Shown: positions 39,891-48,140 of the stretch, in pieces
Position numbering within the stretch: position 1 is the stretch's first letter
How the letters are laid out: each line of letters opens with the position of its first letter
From: Streptomyces sp. A1277
GTDB taxonomy: Bacteria > Actinomycetota > Actinomycetes > Streptomycetales > Streptomycetaceae
Assembly: GCF_004795015.1 (NCBI RefSeq)
Contig: NZ_SSBI01000051.1
Span: forward strand, 1 to 59,792
Direction of reading: 5' to 3'
Length of the DNA stretch: 59,792 nt
Translations under genes and position numbers: made by a program
Notes under the pieces: generated by a model
Seen by the model: only the letters and a program-made list of their open reading frames with translations
Told to the model about the DNA's origin: nothing
The model's database searches: none

Positions 39891-40091
39891 ATGGTTGCCC
39901 CGACCCCGCCGCGCCTTTCGCCGGAGCAGCGCGAGCGCCTGGAGCAGCTCGCCGACGCGGCCCGGCTGCGTATGGCGCTGTACCCGTCACCGACGACGCC
40001 GCCACCCACCCGGGGACGCTCCCGCTCCCGGCAGTACCCCGGTGGCCGGCCGAACCCGTGGCGCACCGCGCGGGGCCGTCGCCGGGGATGA
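39891..40091 (+). CDS. Small basic protein, unknown
   Basis: A 66-residue protein from ATG 39891 behind CGGAGG. It has a short helix (SPEQRERLEQLADAARLRMA) and an Arg/Pro-rich tail (TRGRSRSRQYPGGRPNPWRT), suggesting nucleic-acid binding. It sits between the relaxase and the repeat array at 40.1-40.9 kb, so it could act there. No family recognised. Confidence 0.55.
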   Translation: MVAPTPPRLSPEQRERLEQLADAARLRMALYPSPTTPPPTRGRSRSRQYPGGRPNPWRTARGRRRG

Positions 40092-40880
40092 GTGGACACG
40101 GTGGACTCCACCGCGCGCCCGTGCACGGAGGGGAGTGGAGACCACGGTGGCGCGGTCCACTCGGTGCGTTCCACCCGGTGGGGGAGTGCGGAGCATCCCG
40201 GCATCCGGTGCGGTGGTGCGGTGCATCGGGCGCACCGGCGCGCCCGCCGACGATGCCGTGCACTCCCACCCACCGCACCACCGCACCGGTGCGCCGCACC
40301 CACCGCATCGCGCACCGCACCGCACGCTCCACCGGCGCGCGTCGGAGTGGCCGCCACTCCCGCCCGCTCCACCCGATGCGTGCACAGAGGGTGACGGTGC
40401 ATCGGGTGCGGTGCACTCGATGCACCCCCCTTGACCGGGTGTGCCGCACGGATTCCACCCAGCCCATCCGGTGGAAAGCAACCCTTGTCCAGCTACGAGT
40501 TTCCGCGTGATCTTCGACGTTTCCCCTTGACACATTCCGCTACCGCCACGGAGCCGCCCCACACCGTGTCCTTGATGCCCGGTGCGCGAGGGGAGACTTC
40601 TCCCTCCCGGCGCACCGCGCACCGTCACCGTCCGTAGGGGCAGTGCGTGGCGCGGAGGATGCCGTGCATCGCCGCATCGCGGTGCGGTCCACCGAGTGGA
40701 AGCGCACGCCATCCTCCGCACCGAGTGGAGAGTGGAGAGTGGAGGCCACCGCGAAGCGCACCAGGTGCGGATGGAATCCACTCGGTGCGCTCCACCGGAT
40801 GGGGAAGTGCGTTCCATCGCGCGCAACTCAACGCACCATGCGCGCCGGTCCGCACCCGCGCGCCGCCGGCCCGGACATCC
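40092..40880. repeat. Dense array of GGTGCG/CGCACC and TCCAC/GTGGA repeats; candidate origin or oriT
   Basis: No gene is supportable over about 790 bases. The hexamer GGTGCG or CGCACC occurs about 20 times, mixed with GTGGA/TCCAC, GTGCAT and GATGC words in both orientations. One 35-36 base unit (TCCACTCGGTGCG...TCCACC...GTGCG) occurs at 40156-40191 and again at 40777-40811, and in inverted part-copies near 40688-40700 and 40719-40731. A GTGGAGA tandem lies at about 40733-40752. The middle (about 40470-40545) is clearly less GC-rich (GTGGAAAGCAACCC...TTGACACATTCC) and free of the repeats, like an unwinding element between two iteron blocks. An internal replication origin or the relaxase oriT are both reasonable. 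Confidence 0.65.
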
Positions 40881-40886
40881 GGTGCG

Positions 40887-41576
40887 CTACACGCGCGGGC
40901 GGCACAGGTTCTCCTTGGCCGACAGCAGACCGAGGACGGCGTGCTCCTGGTGGTGGGCGTGCCAGCGTTCCGCCAGGGCCCGATCGGTGAACAGGGCCAG
41001 CCCCCGCGCCGTCTCTGCGATCAGGTCGACGGCACCGAAGCCGCCGACGGCCTGGACGAACTCCATCGCGATGTCGTGGAACCGCGAGCCCTGGAAGTAG
41101 GAGACGTGGACGTCGGCGGGGGCCAGAGGCTGGCCGCTCTCGTCGGACACGAGCGTATTCGACGCCTTGCGGGACTCGTAGTAGGCGTTGACCTGCGGCT
41201 GGATCTCGGTGCGCATCGCGGCCAGCACGCGCTGCCGGTGGGTGGGCGCGTCCAGGCACTTCTGGTACGAGAAGGCGACCTTGCTGCCATCGACCAGGAC
41301 CGCTTCCGGGCCTTTGTGGTGACCACGCGGGGTGGGGATGATCCGGAAGCGGTCCACCCCCGGGCCGACCTTCTCCGCCGCGTCGGGGTGCATGTCCAGC
41401 AGGTCCCGCAACAGCAGGTCGTCGTCCTCCTGGTCGACGTCCTGCCCGAGGCCGTAGCGGCCCAGGACCGCCTGCACCGCTTCCTGTCGGGCCTTCTTCG
41501 TCGCGTAGCGGCGCGGGCCGATCCAGACCTCGGGCACGTTGAGCTCCTCTGCCAAGCGGGTGACGGGAGCGCTCAC
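40887..41576 (-). CDS. DCL-family (DUF3223) protein
   Basis: About 229 residues from GTG 41576 (an in-frame GTG at 41669 is less likely). Residues about 15-105 match DCL/DUF3223: VWIGPRRYATKKARQEAVQA, LLLRDLLDMHPDAAEKVGPG, FRIIPTPRGHHKGPEAVLVD and DGSKVAFSYQKCL. The C-terminal half is unknown (AMRTEIQPQVNAYYESRKAS). In other organisms the domain is linked to nucleic-acid or rRNA metabolism, but its role in bacteria is unclear. It is transcribed toward the repeat array and away from the replication-relaxation gene. Confidence 0.7.
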   Translation of the reverse strand: MSAPVTRLAEELNVPEVWIGPRRYATKKARQEAVQAVLGRYGLGQDVDQEDDDLLLRDLLDMHPDAAEKVGPGVDRFRIIPTPRGHHKGPEAVLVDGSKVAFSYQKCLDAPTHRQRVLAAMRTEIQPQVNAYYESRKASNTLVSDESGQPLAPADVHVSYFQGSRFHDIAMEFVQAVGGFGAVDLIAETARGLALFTDRALAERWHAHHQEHAVLGLLSAKENLCRPRV

Positions 41577-41832
41577 GCTAGAGCACGTCCCCCGGCCCGG
41601 ACGGAGCTTCGCTCTCGCTGTCAGCCTGCCAGGGGAGAGGGAGCTGATCGTGATGCCGCTCACGGACAAAACGGGAGGACATGGGGGTGGTCAAGGAGGA
41701 ATCGGACACCCATCGCTGTTGATCGTCAGACGACGGTCAAGGGGTGGCTTCACACGGTGGCTCCGGCCCGTGCGCACATCCGCGTGCCGGACGCTCACCG
41801 ACCGGCCCCAGGCCGGAGAAACCGAGGACACC

Positions 41833-43317
41833 GTGCCCGCCGACCTCATCCCAGACCCTGCCTCCGAGCCGCGCGAGCTGGCCGACCGCAGCTCCGCTGA
41901 CGGCGTCGACCAGGTCCCGCCGGCCCCCTCCATGGCCCCCTCCATCGCCCCCTCCACGGCCTCTTCGGCCGCCGGACGCGTCGGTGCAGTTCAGCCCCGG
42001 AAACCGGGGGCCTCCGGCACGTTCGACAACCCTTCTAAGTCTTTGAAGCAGACATGGAAGCCGACCCACACCAGGAAGAAGGAAGTGCTGAAGGCTCTTG
42101 GGATCTTCCAGAGGGCTACCGCTGACCACCTGTGGCGGATGCTGCGCCCTGGAGACCGGCACGACCGGTGCACGCGGGACACCCTCAACGCCCTCAAGGG
42201 CGAGGGGAAGGTCCGGGTGGAGACACGACTGGAGTCGGGACACCAACTGTGGGTGCTGACCGAGCGAGGACACAAGGAAGCCAAGCAGCTGTTCCCGAAG
42301 AGCGCGCGGATGTCCGTGCTGCGCAAGCTCCAGTACGACGACGACGGAGAGCCGGTCGACGGCGACGGCTACGACGAACACGCCGCCGCCGTCACCTCGA
42401 CCGCCGCCGTGCTCACCGGAGCCGGGTACGGTACCCCGCTGTCGTGGCAGACCGAGATCGCCCACCGCCTGCCGTACAGGTACACCCAGTACGCCGACCT
42501 GACGATGCGCGCCCCGGACGCCGGGGTGCCCGCGATGCTCCTGGAGGTCGACCGCGTCAACGAGCCCGTCGACGACCTGACGGCGAAGCTGCGCCGCTAC
42601 AACGACTGGTTCGAGCTCCTGGCGCCGAAGGCCGACAAGGACAAGGAGAAGGCCGCCCGGCGGCAGGGTGCGGCCGTGCACGACTTCCGGCTGTGGTCGC
42701 GGATCTACCCGGCGACCGGGCGGGAGGGCTACGTGCCGGTGGCGTTCGTGTTCACGGGGAAGACCGCCGCGCAGCGCGCGAGCCGGATGCGGCGCCTGGA
42801 GCAGAGCGCCCGCCGCTACTTCGCCGGCACCCGGTACCCGTGGGCCGGGTTCACGGCCGTCGACTACCACCAGGCGCTGCCCGTGGTCGTCACCGAGCTG
42901 GAGCGGATCACCGCCGACCCGGCCGGGGCAGCCGGTGCGGTGTGGCGGCGGCTCGGGCGTGAGGAGTGGCAGACGCTGAGCGAGGCCCTGGACAACCCGG
43001 ACGGCGAGCGGCTGTACCGAGTTCAGGAAGAGGAGTCCCGCAGGCGGCAGGCGGAACGCAAGGCCGCGGAGCGTGAAGCGCAGCGGCCGGTCTGCGCCCG
43101 GTGCGGGACGAAGTTCACGGACGAACGCTGGCAGTCGGTCATCCAGACCTCGTGGGGAAGCACCGGAGACAACCTGTGCGGGCCGTGCCGGAAGGAGGAC
43201 GTAGACCGCGCGGAGGCTGAGCGCGCTGCGCGCCGCGAGGCAGAGGAGGCCGCAGTGCGGGAGGCGGCCGAAGCGGACGCGAAGAAGGGGCGCGGCCTGT
43301 TCGGGCGCCGCCGGTAG
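41833..43317 (+). CDS. Replication-relaxation family protein
   Basis: A 494-residue protein from GTG 41833, six bases after CCGAGG; the frame is open further upstream but looks non-coding. After a Pro/Ala-rich start, residues about 70-330 match the replication-relaxation family: KKEVLKALGIFQRATADHLW, DTLNALKGEGKVRVETRLES, HQLWVLTERGHKEAKQLFP, MLLEVDRVNEPVDDLTAKLR and YNDWFELLAPKADKDKEKAA. A CARCGTKF...CGPCRKED zinc ribbon lies near 425-460 and the end is a charged coil. Family members are tied to plasmid replication or relaxation. It lies next to the repeat array at 40.1-40.9 kb. Confidence 0.82.
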   Translation: MPADLIPDPASEPRELADRSSADGVDQVPPAPSMAPSIAPSTASSAAGRVGAVQPRKPGASGTFDNPSKSLKQTWKPTHTRKKEVLKALGIFQRATADHLWRMLRPGDRHDRCTRDTLNALKGEGKVRVETRLESGHQLWVLTERGHKEAKQLFPKSARMSVLRKLQYDDDGEPVDGDGYDEHAAAVTSTAAVLTGAGYGTPLSWQTEIAHRLPYRYTQYADLTMRAPDAGVPAMLLEVDRVNEPVDDLTAKLRRYNDWFELLAPKADKDKEKAARRQGAAVHDFRLWSRIYPATGREGYVPVAFVFTGKTAAQRASRMRRLEQSARRYFAGTRYPWAGFTAVDYHQALPVVVTELERITADPAGAAGAVWRRLGREEWQTLSEALDNPDGERLYRVQEEESRRRQAERKAAEREAQRPVCARCGTKFTDERWQSVIQTSWGSTGDNLCGPCRKEDVDRAEAERAARREAEEAAVREAAEADAKKGRGLFGRRR

Positions 43318-43428
43318 GAGCAGGACGCGACGCTAACGAACCCGGTGCTCTACGTTCCCGCCCACTCGGTCCCGCGACCGCGTCTCCAACCGGGAGACCA
43401 GCGGGGCCGAGCGGAAAGGACCGTCACC

Positions 43429-43712
43429 ATGACCTCCATCGAACCCGGCCTGTACGTCCGCAACGGCTTCGCCGAAGGGCCGCTCGCCGACGCCGCCCTG
43501 TCCCGCGCGGCCCGCGCCGGGCAGCTCCTCGACGAACTGCAGGAGCGGGCGTCCACGATGACCGACGGCCAGCTCCGCGACGGCGTGCACCGGGCGCTGC
43601 GCCGCTTCACCCAGGAGCAGCCCCCACGTGCCAGGTCGACAGCCTCACCGCGCTGGTCCGCCGTGGGGTGCGCATCGACTGGCCCGCCTGCGACCGTCTG
43701 CCCTGCGCCTGA
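43429..43712 (+). pseudogene. Small gene with a frameshift in a C-run
   Basis: From ATG 43429 (AAAGGA nine bases upstream) 67 residues read well (GLYVRNGFAEGPLADAALSR, QLLDELQERASTMTDGQLRD, HRALRRFTQEQ). At the CCCCC run near 43621-43625 the coding signal jumps to another frame (CQVDSLTALVRRGVRIDWPA, then CDRLPCA and TGA at 43710-43712). Restoring one C would give one continuous protein of about 94 residues. This may be a sequencing or real indel, or a programmed slip. A strong hairpin follows directly. Confidence 0.6.
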
Positions 43713-43714
43713 CG

Positions 43715-43758
43715 CCCGTCCTGCGGGAGGGCGCCCCCGTGCCCTCCCGCAGGACGGG
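43715..43758. terminator. 18-bp hairpin terminator
   Basis: Perfect arms at 43715-43732 and 43741-43758 with an 8-base loop, right after the restored stop at 43712. Its position supports that stop as the true gene end. Confidence 0.8.
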
Positions 43759-43821
43759 AGGGGCCGGACTTCCGGTCGCTGCCGGCCTTCCGCTGTCGGT
43801 GGTGGCTGGGAGGCTGGTCGG

Positions 43822-44124
43822 ATGAACGCGGATGACGAGCAGCTGCTGCGCGGTCGGGTGTACGGCTGCGACCACGACGCCCCCAACCCGGGCCCGCTGC
43901 CGCACCAGACGTACGCCGCGCTGGTCGGCGGGCCGCTGGACGGGCTGCTGCTCGACATCACGGGCTGGCGGCCGGAAGAGATAGACGACGGTGTCGCCCT
44001 GATGACCGAGCTGGGGCGGTGGCCCGGCGGCCGGGCGCTGTACGACCCGCTCCCCGACGACCCGCGTCCGGGGAGCGGCCCGGGTGTGGTGTGCCGCTTC
44101 TACTACTCCGGCGACACGCCCTGA
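43822..44124 (+). CDS. Small acidic protein, unknown
   Basis: A 100-residue protein from ATG 43822 behind GGGAGG. Contains GCDHDAPNPGPLPHQTYAAL, VGGPLDGLLLDITGWRPEEI and a final strand VVCRFYYSG. No recognised family. Convergent with the DUF6233 gene, 10 bases apart. Confidence 0.6.
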   Translation: MNADDEQLLRGRVYGCDHDAPNPGPLPHQTYAALVGGPLDGLLLDITGWRPEEIDDGVALMTELGRWPGGRALYDPLPDDPRPGSGPGVVCRFYYSGDTP

Positions 44125-44134
44125 CCGACGCGCA

Positions 44135-44686
44135 TCAGGCGTCTTGGATGTGGTCGAAGCCGCGCAGCATCGGCGTCAGCTCCTGCGCGCACCCGCACAA
44201 CGTGCACAGCCGCGTCCCCGGGTTCTCCGCGACGTTCAGCGCCTGCTCCACACCGAGCAGCGGCGCCCCCGCGGGTGCCTCTTCGCAGTCTGGAGCGTGC
44301 AGCACACCGCGGGCCGGGCCCCGCCCCTCGCGGACCTTCGCCAGCACCCAGCCGGAAGGCCGGCGCTCCCCGAGGACCTCGTGGACCATCGACGTGGGCG
44401 CCGGCGAAAGGTGTTCGGTGGCGACCTGGTCGTAGTCGACGCCGTCGACCGGCCGCACATGGTCGGGTGCCCTCACCCACACCCGGTACTCCGCCGCCGC
44501 CACGCCGCCGTCCTCGAGGTCCCGGTACGACGGCAGCCCCACGAGGTACAGCCAGCCAGCCTCGGTCTGCCGCCGCCTCCACAGCCGCGCGACGACCTCT
44601 TGCTCCGGGTGTCCGAGAACCGGGTCGGCGGGCAGCACGACGCGCACCGGCACCGGCTCGGGTGCGTCGTCGGGAGGGGGAGGCAC
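44135..44686 (-). CDS. DUF6233-type protein
   Basis: A 183-residue protein, probably from GTG 44686 (AGGGA close upstream). It matches the pattern I know as DUF6233: VRVVLPADPVLGHPEQEVVA, RRRQTEAGWLYLVGLPSYRD, AEYRVWVRAPDHVRPVDGVD and YDQV, then RGVLHAPDCEEAPAGAPLLG and CTLCGCAQELTP with paired cysteines. Function unknown; common on Streptomyces chromosome arms and plasmids. Confidence 0.75.
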   Translation of the reverse strand: MPPPPDDAPEPVPVRVVLPADPVLGHPEQEVVARLWRRRQTEAGWLYLVGLPSYRDLEDGGVAAAEYRVWVRAPDHVRPVDGVDYDQVATEHLSPAPTSMVHEVLGERRPSGWVLAKVREGRGPARGVLHAPDCEEAPAGAPLLGVEQALNVAENPGTRLCTLCGCAQELTPMLRGFDHIQDA

Positions 44687-44770
44687 GGTCCCTACCGTAA
44701 GCAGCCGTCGTGCCGCACCCTTCTAGGCTCTCGGTGTCAGGCAGACACGATCCAGAGGAGGGGGTAGGGC

Positions 44771-45634
44771 GTGGCGACGTACAGCGCTGACTACTTGAAG
44801 CGGTTGCTGGCCGCCGTGGAGCGGTTCGAGGAAGTCTTCGGGCGTTGGATGGAGACCCAGGAGGAGTCGGACCACAGCCAAACGCGCGGGCTGTACCGCA
44901 CGGCTTGGCCCAAGGAGGGGCAGGACCTGGCGGCGGTCCGCACGCTCGAGCTCGATGTTGCGGAGGCTGCGGGGGCCGCTGCGCGGGCGGTCGCCGTCAC
45001 GGGTGCGAGCATCCACGTCGCCGGGATAGGTGTCCTTGATCCGATCGAGAACTGGTCGCAGGTGTCTTTTCCGAGGGCGCTCTTCACCCCACAGGAGGTC
45101 CGGGCCACGGCAGCCAGGGTCCGCGGCCGTCTGAACACGATGATCAGCGAGGCGGAGGAGGCGGCGAAGTCAGCGACGCCGGGATTCGCACCCTCCGAAC
45201 TTCATGAGGTCATCTGGACGGCGGCGGCCGCCCACTGGACGACCCACCAGTACCGGGTCGCGGTGCGCGAGGCGTCGGAGGCGCTGACCGTGCACTGGAA
45301 GGAACGTCTGGGTCGCAACGACGTGGACGACACCGTGTTCTGGCAGCAGTCTCTCTCGCCAGGCGAGCCCGCGCTCGGCAGGCCCAAACTCGCATGGCCG
45401 GGCGACCCCACGGACAAGACGAACAGAAGCATGCGAGGCGGGATGGAGCCTCTGGCCAAGGCGCTCAACAGCCTTGCGACCGGACTGAATCTCACGGTCA
45501 GGAACGTCGCGACGCACACCCGGGATGAGCTGACCGAGCAGGAGGGCATGGAGCGGCTGGCCGCCTACAGCTACTTCGCTCGTCTTCTCGATCAGTGCGA
45601 GATCCGGCATGCAGAGGAGACCGAGGGCACGTGA
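44771..45634 (+). CDS. TIGR02391 (Ymh) family protein
   Basis: A 287-residue protein from GTG 44771. The first 120 residues are helical with no known match; the C-terminal half is TIGR02391-like: LHEVIWTAAAAHWTTHQYRV, AVREASEALTVHWKERLGR, then KTNRSMRGGMEPLAKALNSL and VRNVATHTRDELTEQEGMER. The family is found in phages, plasmids and next to restriction or abortive-infection genes, without a defined role. A -10-like TAGGCT lies about 44726-44731. It is followed by an overlapping micro-gene. Confidence 0.75.
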   Translation: MATYSADYLKRLLAAVERFEEVFGRWMETQEESDHSQTRGLYRTAWPKEGQDLAAVRTLELDVAEAAGAAARAVAVTGASIHVAGIGVLDPIENWSQVSFPRALFTPQEVRATAARVRGRLNTMISEAEEAAKSATPGFAPSELHEVIWTAAAAHWTTHQYRVAVREASEALTVHWKERLGRNDVDDTVFWQQSLSPGEPALGRPKLAWPGDPTDKTNRSMRGGMEPLAKALNSLATGLNLTVRNVATHTRDELTEQEGMERLAAYSYFARLLDQCEIRHAEETEGT

Positions 45635-45729
45635 GTCGATTTCGCCGGCTGGCCCGTCCCCCGAGCAGGGTAAGTAAGTGGGCCCGCAACCGGCCCCGCG
45701 CCGGCACCGGCACCACCGACCTCGGCTGA
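45631..45729 (+). CDS. 32-residue basic micro-protein
   Basis: GTG 45631 overlaps the previous stop by four bases. The product MSRFRRLARPPSRVSKWARN and a 12-residue end is strongly basic in its first two-thirds. Only the overlap and composition support it. No family recognised. Confidence 0.35.
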   Translation: MSRFRRLARPPSRVSKWARNRPRAGTGTTDLG

Positions 45730-45846
45730 ACGGCCCTGGCCGCTCCAGCTGCCGAGACAACCCGGCACATCTGGACTCGGGAGTCGCGGCATCGGCAGGA
45801 CGGCGGGCCGCATCGGTGATGTAGGTCACTCCGGATCTTTGCTCTC

Positions 45847-45990
45847 TTTGCGCAAATTTACGCCCGGGTGAGGGGTGAGGGAAGGTCTGCTGGTGGTGGG
45901 GCTGGCGTGCGGGTGGCGCGAGGTGGTTTTCGCTGGTGGATGAGCAGTTGGGAACACCTGTATGTCACCAGGGCTTCGCTCTGGGTGACA
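45847..45990. promoter_or_regulatory. AT-rich intergenic segment with palindrome and hairpin
   Basis: TTTGCGCAAA at 45847-45856 is a perfect palindrome in a low-GC patch. A hairpin at 45963-45990 (TGTCACCAGGGC-TTC-GCTCTGGGTGACA) is followed by TTCTTT, an intrinsic terminator read rightward. The 45730-46117 gap holds no other feature I can support. Confidence 0.5.
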
Positions 45991-46117
45991 TTCTTTGGGT
46001 TGCCACTGCACACTCGCGCGTTACGCGTCGTCGTTGTGGTGAAGGCGCACTACGGCGCACTCCCGGGCAGACCCTCCAGCCGCAGCCCGGACCTTCACAG
46101 GAGAGGGGCCCACGTCT

Positions 46118-46273
46118 GTGACGACCCAACTCGTAAGTGACCTGACGATTCTTGCCCTGATGGCACGCGTCTTCGGCGCGGACATCATCGCCCTGCTCCG
46201 GCGCCTGGCCGCCGCGGGAGTACGGGCCGGCGTCAGCGAGATGAACCGCCACGAGCGTGAGGGCGGCCGGTGA
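46118..46273 (+). CDS. 51-residue protein ahead of a sigma factor gene
   Basis: GTG 46118, with AGGAGAGGGG about 11 bases upstream. The product is helical with a hydrophobic first half (VSDLTILALMARVFGADIIA) and basic second half (LLRRLAAAGVRAGVSEMNRH). The stop overlaps the sigma factor start by four bases. It may be a membrane-associated partner or a leader for the sigma factor. Confidence 0.5.
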   Translation: MTTQLVSDLTILALMARVFGADIIALLRRLAAAGVRAGVSEMNRHEREGGR

Positions 46274-46842
46274 CCGGGAACCGAAGCCGCGACACCGCCG
46301 GCGCCCCTCCCATGACTTCTGCCGCCCGCCCGGACCTGTCCTTCACCGCGTTCCACCGGATGAACCGGGCCGGCTACGTCCGCTACGCGGAGACCTACCT
46401 CCGCCACCGCCAGGACGCCGAAGAAGCCATCGACAGCACCTTTGAGCATCTGCTGCGCACCTGGGACCAGGTACTGCTCACGGAGAACCCCGCCGCCTTC
46501 GCCTGGACCATCATGCGCAACAAGGTCATCGACCACGTCCGCGCCCGCACCCGCCGCCCCCCGCTGATCGACGAAGCGGCCTTCGACACCGTTGCGCTGC
46601 GCGACGCCGTCGACCCGATCGGCCAGATCACCGAATCCCTCGCCCTGTTCCGCGCCCTGCGCCAGCTCACCGACCGGCAGCAGGACGTCATGGTGATGAC
46701 CTACCTCCAGGGCATGAGCGCCCCCGAGGCCGCCGACGTACTGGGTATGAGCAGCGCCACCGTCCGCTCCACGGTCCGTCACTCCCTGCGCCGGCTCCGC
46801 GAGATCCTGGGACCCGACCGCACTATGGAAGGACAGCGATGA
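46270..46842 (+). CDS. ECF-type RNA polymerase sigma factor
   Basis: A 190-residue protein from GTG 46270. Region 2 is seen at about 27-95 (GYVRYAETYLRHRQDAEEAI, TFEHLLRTWDQVLLTENPAA, AWTIMRNKVIDHVRARTRR) and region 4 at about 128-180 (LRQLTDRQQDVMVMTYLQGM, SAPEAADVLGMSSATVRSTV). ECF factors direct RNA polymerase to dedicated promoters. The gene after it overlaps by four bases and is probably its regulator or effector. Confidence 0.88.
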   Translation: MTGNRSRDTAGAPPMTSAARPDLSFTAFHRMNRAGYVRYAETYLRHRQDAEEAIDSTFEHLLRTWDQVLLTENPAAFAWTIMRNKVIDHVRARTRRPPLIDEAAFDTVALRDAVDPIGQITESLALFRALRQLTDRQQDVMVMTYLQGMSAPEAADVLGMSSATVRSTVRHSLRRLREILGPDRTMEGQR

Positions 46843-47705
46843 CCCCTCACATCGACGAATTCCTCTCCCGAGCCCGCCTCGTCTCCGCCCCCTACACCCA
46901 GACCGACATCGACGCCGCCGAAGCCCGCATCCTCGCCCGCCTCCACACCCCCGCCCCGAGCACCGCCACCGCCCCGGCCACCACGACCACCACCGCCATC
47001 GACGAGCCGACTGCCCAGGAGGCCGCCCACAACCTCCAGACCCTCTGCGAAACCGTCGTCACCCACACCACCGCCCTGCGCACCCTGAAAACATTCCTCA
47101 CCCCCCAGCTCCCCGATCCCCCCGGCGCCCGCATCCTGGGCTGCATCCTCCAACTCGCCGAATCCGAGGACAACGCCCGCTTCTGGTGGCAGTACGCCGC
47201 CGGAGCCGGCGACCCCGCCTCCTCCTACTGCCTCTACCTCCACCACCGCGCCCTCGGCGAACACGCCCCCGCCCGCTGGTGGCACGAACAGACCGAACTC
47301 CTCCAGAACACCCCCTCCACCGACAACCCCCTCACCCCCGGCGAAACCTCCGGCACCGAACCCGACACCATCCCCCACGCCGTCACCGCCGCACTCAACG
47401 AGGTCTCCACCACAGACACGAACCTCCTGCCCACCGCCCTGCGCATCCTCGCCGCCCTCAGAACCGGCCCCGCCCCCGTGCCGGCCGCCGTCGGAGCCGT
47501 CATCGACTACGCCCCCGCCGCCATCGGCTACGTCGACGACTTCGACCTCCCACTGACCGACCCCGACTTCACCGACCACATCCGCACCCTCATCGCCACC
47601 GACACCACCCCCACCCGCGTCCGAAACCGACTCCAACCACGCCCCAAGACCTCGCCGCCCTCGATCGCGACCGCCCGTCGGCACCGCACGTGGGCGTGGG
47701 GATGA
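46839..47705 (+). CDS. Sigma-factor-coupled protein, unknown
   Basis: A 288-residue protein from ATG 46839, ATGA overlap with the sigma gene. The N-terminus looks like a family start (HIDEFLSRARLVSAPYTQTD). Then come a Thr/Ala-rich linker, helical tetratricopeptide-like parts (RILGCILQLAESEDNARFWW, SSYCLYLHHRALGEHAPARW) and a Pro-rich end. No anti-sigma zinc motif or membrane helix is visible. It uses C-ending codons even more strictly than its neighbours. Overlap with the sigma gene implies a linked function. Confidence 0.65.
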   Translation: MTPHIDEFLSRARLVSAPYTQTDIDAAEARILARLHTPAPSTATAPATTTTTAIDEPTAQEAAHNLQTLCETVVTHTTALRTLKTFLTPQLPDPPGARILGCILQLAESEDNARFWWQYAAGAGDPASSYCLYLHHRALGEHAPARWWHEQTELLQNTPSTDNPLTPGETSGTEPDTIPHAVTAALNEVSTTDTNLLPTALRILAALRTGPAPVPAAVGAVIDYAPAAIGYVDDFDLPLTDPDFTDHIRTLIATDTTPTRVRNRLQPRPKTSPPSIATARRHRTWAWG

Positions 47706-47820
47706 ACGAGCACAGCCACGATGACGGGTCTTCGGATCAGGAACGTTCACGTACAGAGCCCCACCCGGACAGGCGCCGCGATCGGCGCCCTTGACGCCGA
47801 CACTCCGGCGCGGGACGGTC

Positions 47821-47840
47821 GTTGCGCAACTGCGCGCAAC
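47821..47840. promoter_or_regulatory. Inverted repeat upstream of the DUF6879 module
   Basis: GTTGCGC-AACTGC-GCGCAAC, followed by a ribosome site (AGGGGAG) and the start at 47862. It may be an operator for the XRE protein encoded downstream, or a leader hairpin. Confidence 0.45.
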
Positions 47841-47861
47841 CGACTTACAGGGGAGTACGTG

Positions 47862-48140
47862 ATGACGTTACGGTTCGTCGGGATCGACCCCAACACCGGC
47901 GGCGAGGGATCACCGACGGTGTGGGTGGAAGAGGAGAGCGCGGACCTGGTCCTCCAGGGTGAGGAAGCCGACGCCCTGCTGAAGTCCCTGGTCGGCTCCA
48001 CCGAGTGGGTGGCCGGCCACACGACGGGGATTCCCGCGCACGAGCGGGTGATCCGGGTTCCGTTCCGCATGGTGCAGATTTTGAGGGAGGCGTGCGATGC
48101 CGCTGAACGCGCAGCAGCTGAACACCGCGACGTTCGCTGA
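47862..48140 (+). CDS. Small protein of the DUF6879/XRE module, unknown
   Basis: A 92-residue acidic protein from ATG 47862 with AGGGGAG upstream. Reads TLRFVGIDPNTGGEGSPTVW, VEEESADLVLQGEEADALLK, and RVIRVPFRMVQILREACDAA. It resembles short proteins that accompany XRE-DUF5753 regulators in Streptomyces. It overlaps the DUF6879 gene by 44 bases. Confidence 0.65.
   Translation: MTLRFVGIDPNTGGEGSPTVWVEEESADLVLQGEEADALLKSLVGSTEWVAGHTTGIPAHERVIRVPFRMVQILREACDAAERAAAEHRDVR

Noticed and set aside
40058..40860. Many short frames in the repeat array
   Set aside because: They arise from the repeated GGTGCG words, lack starts with ribosome sites and read as low-complexity Pro/Arg/Thr.
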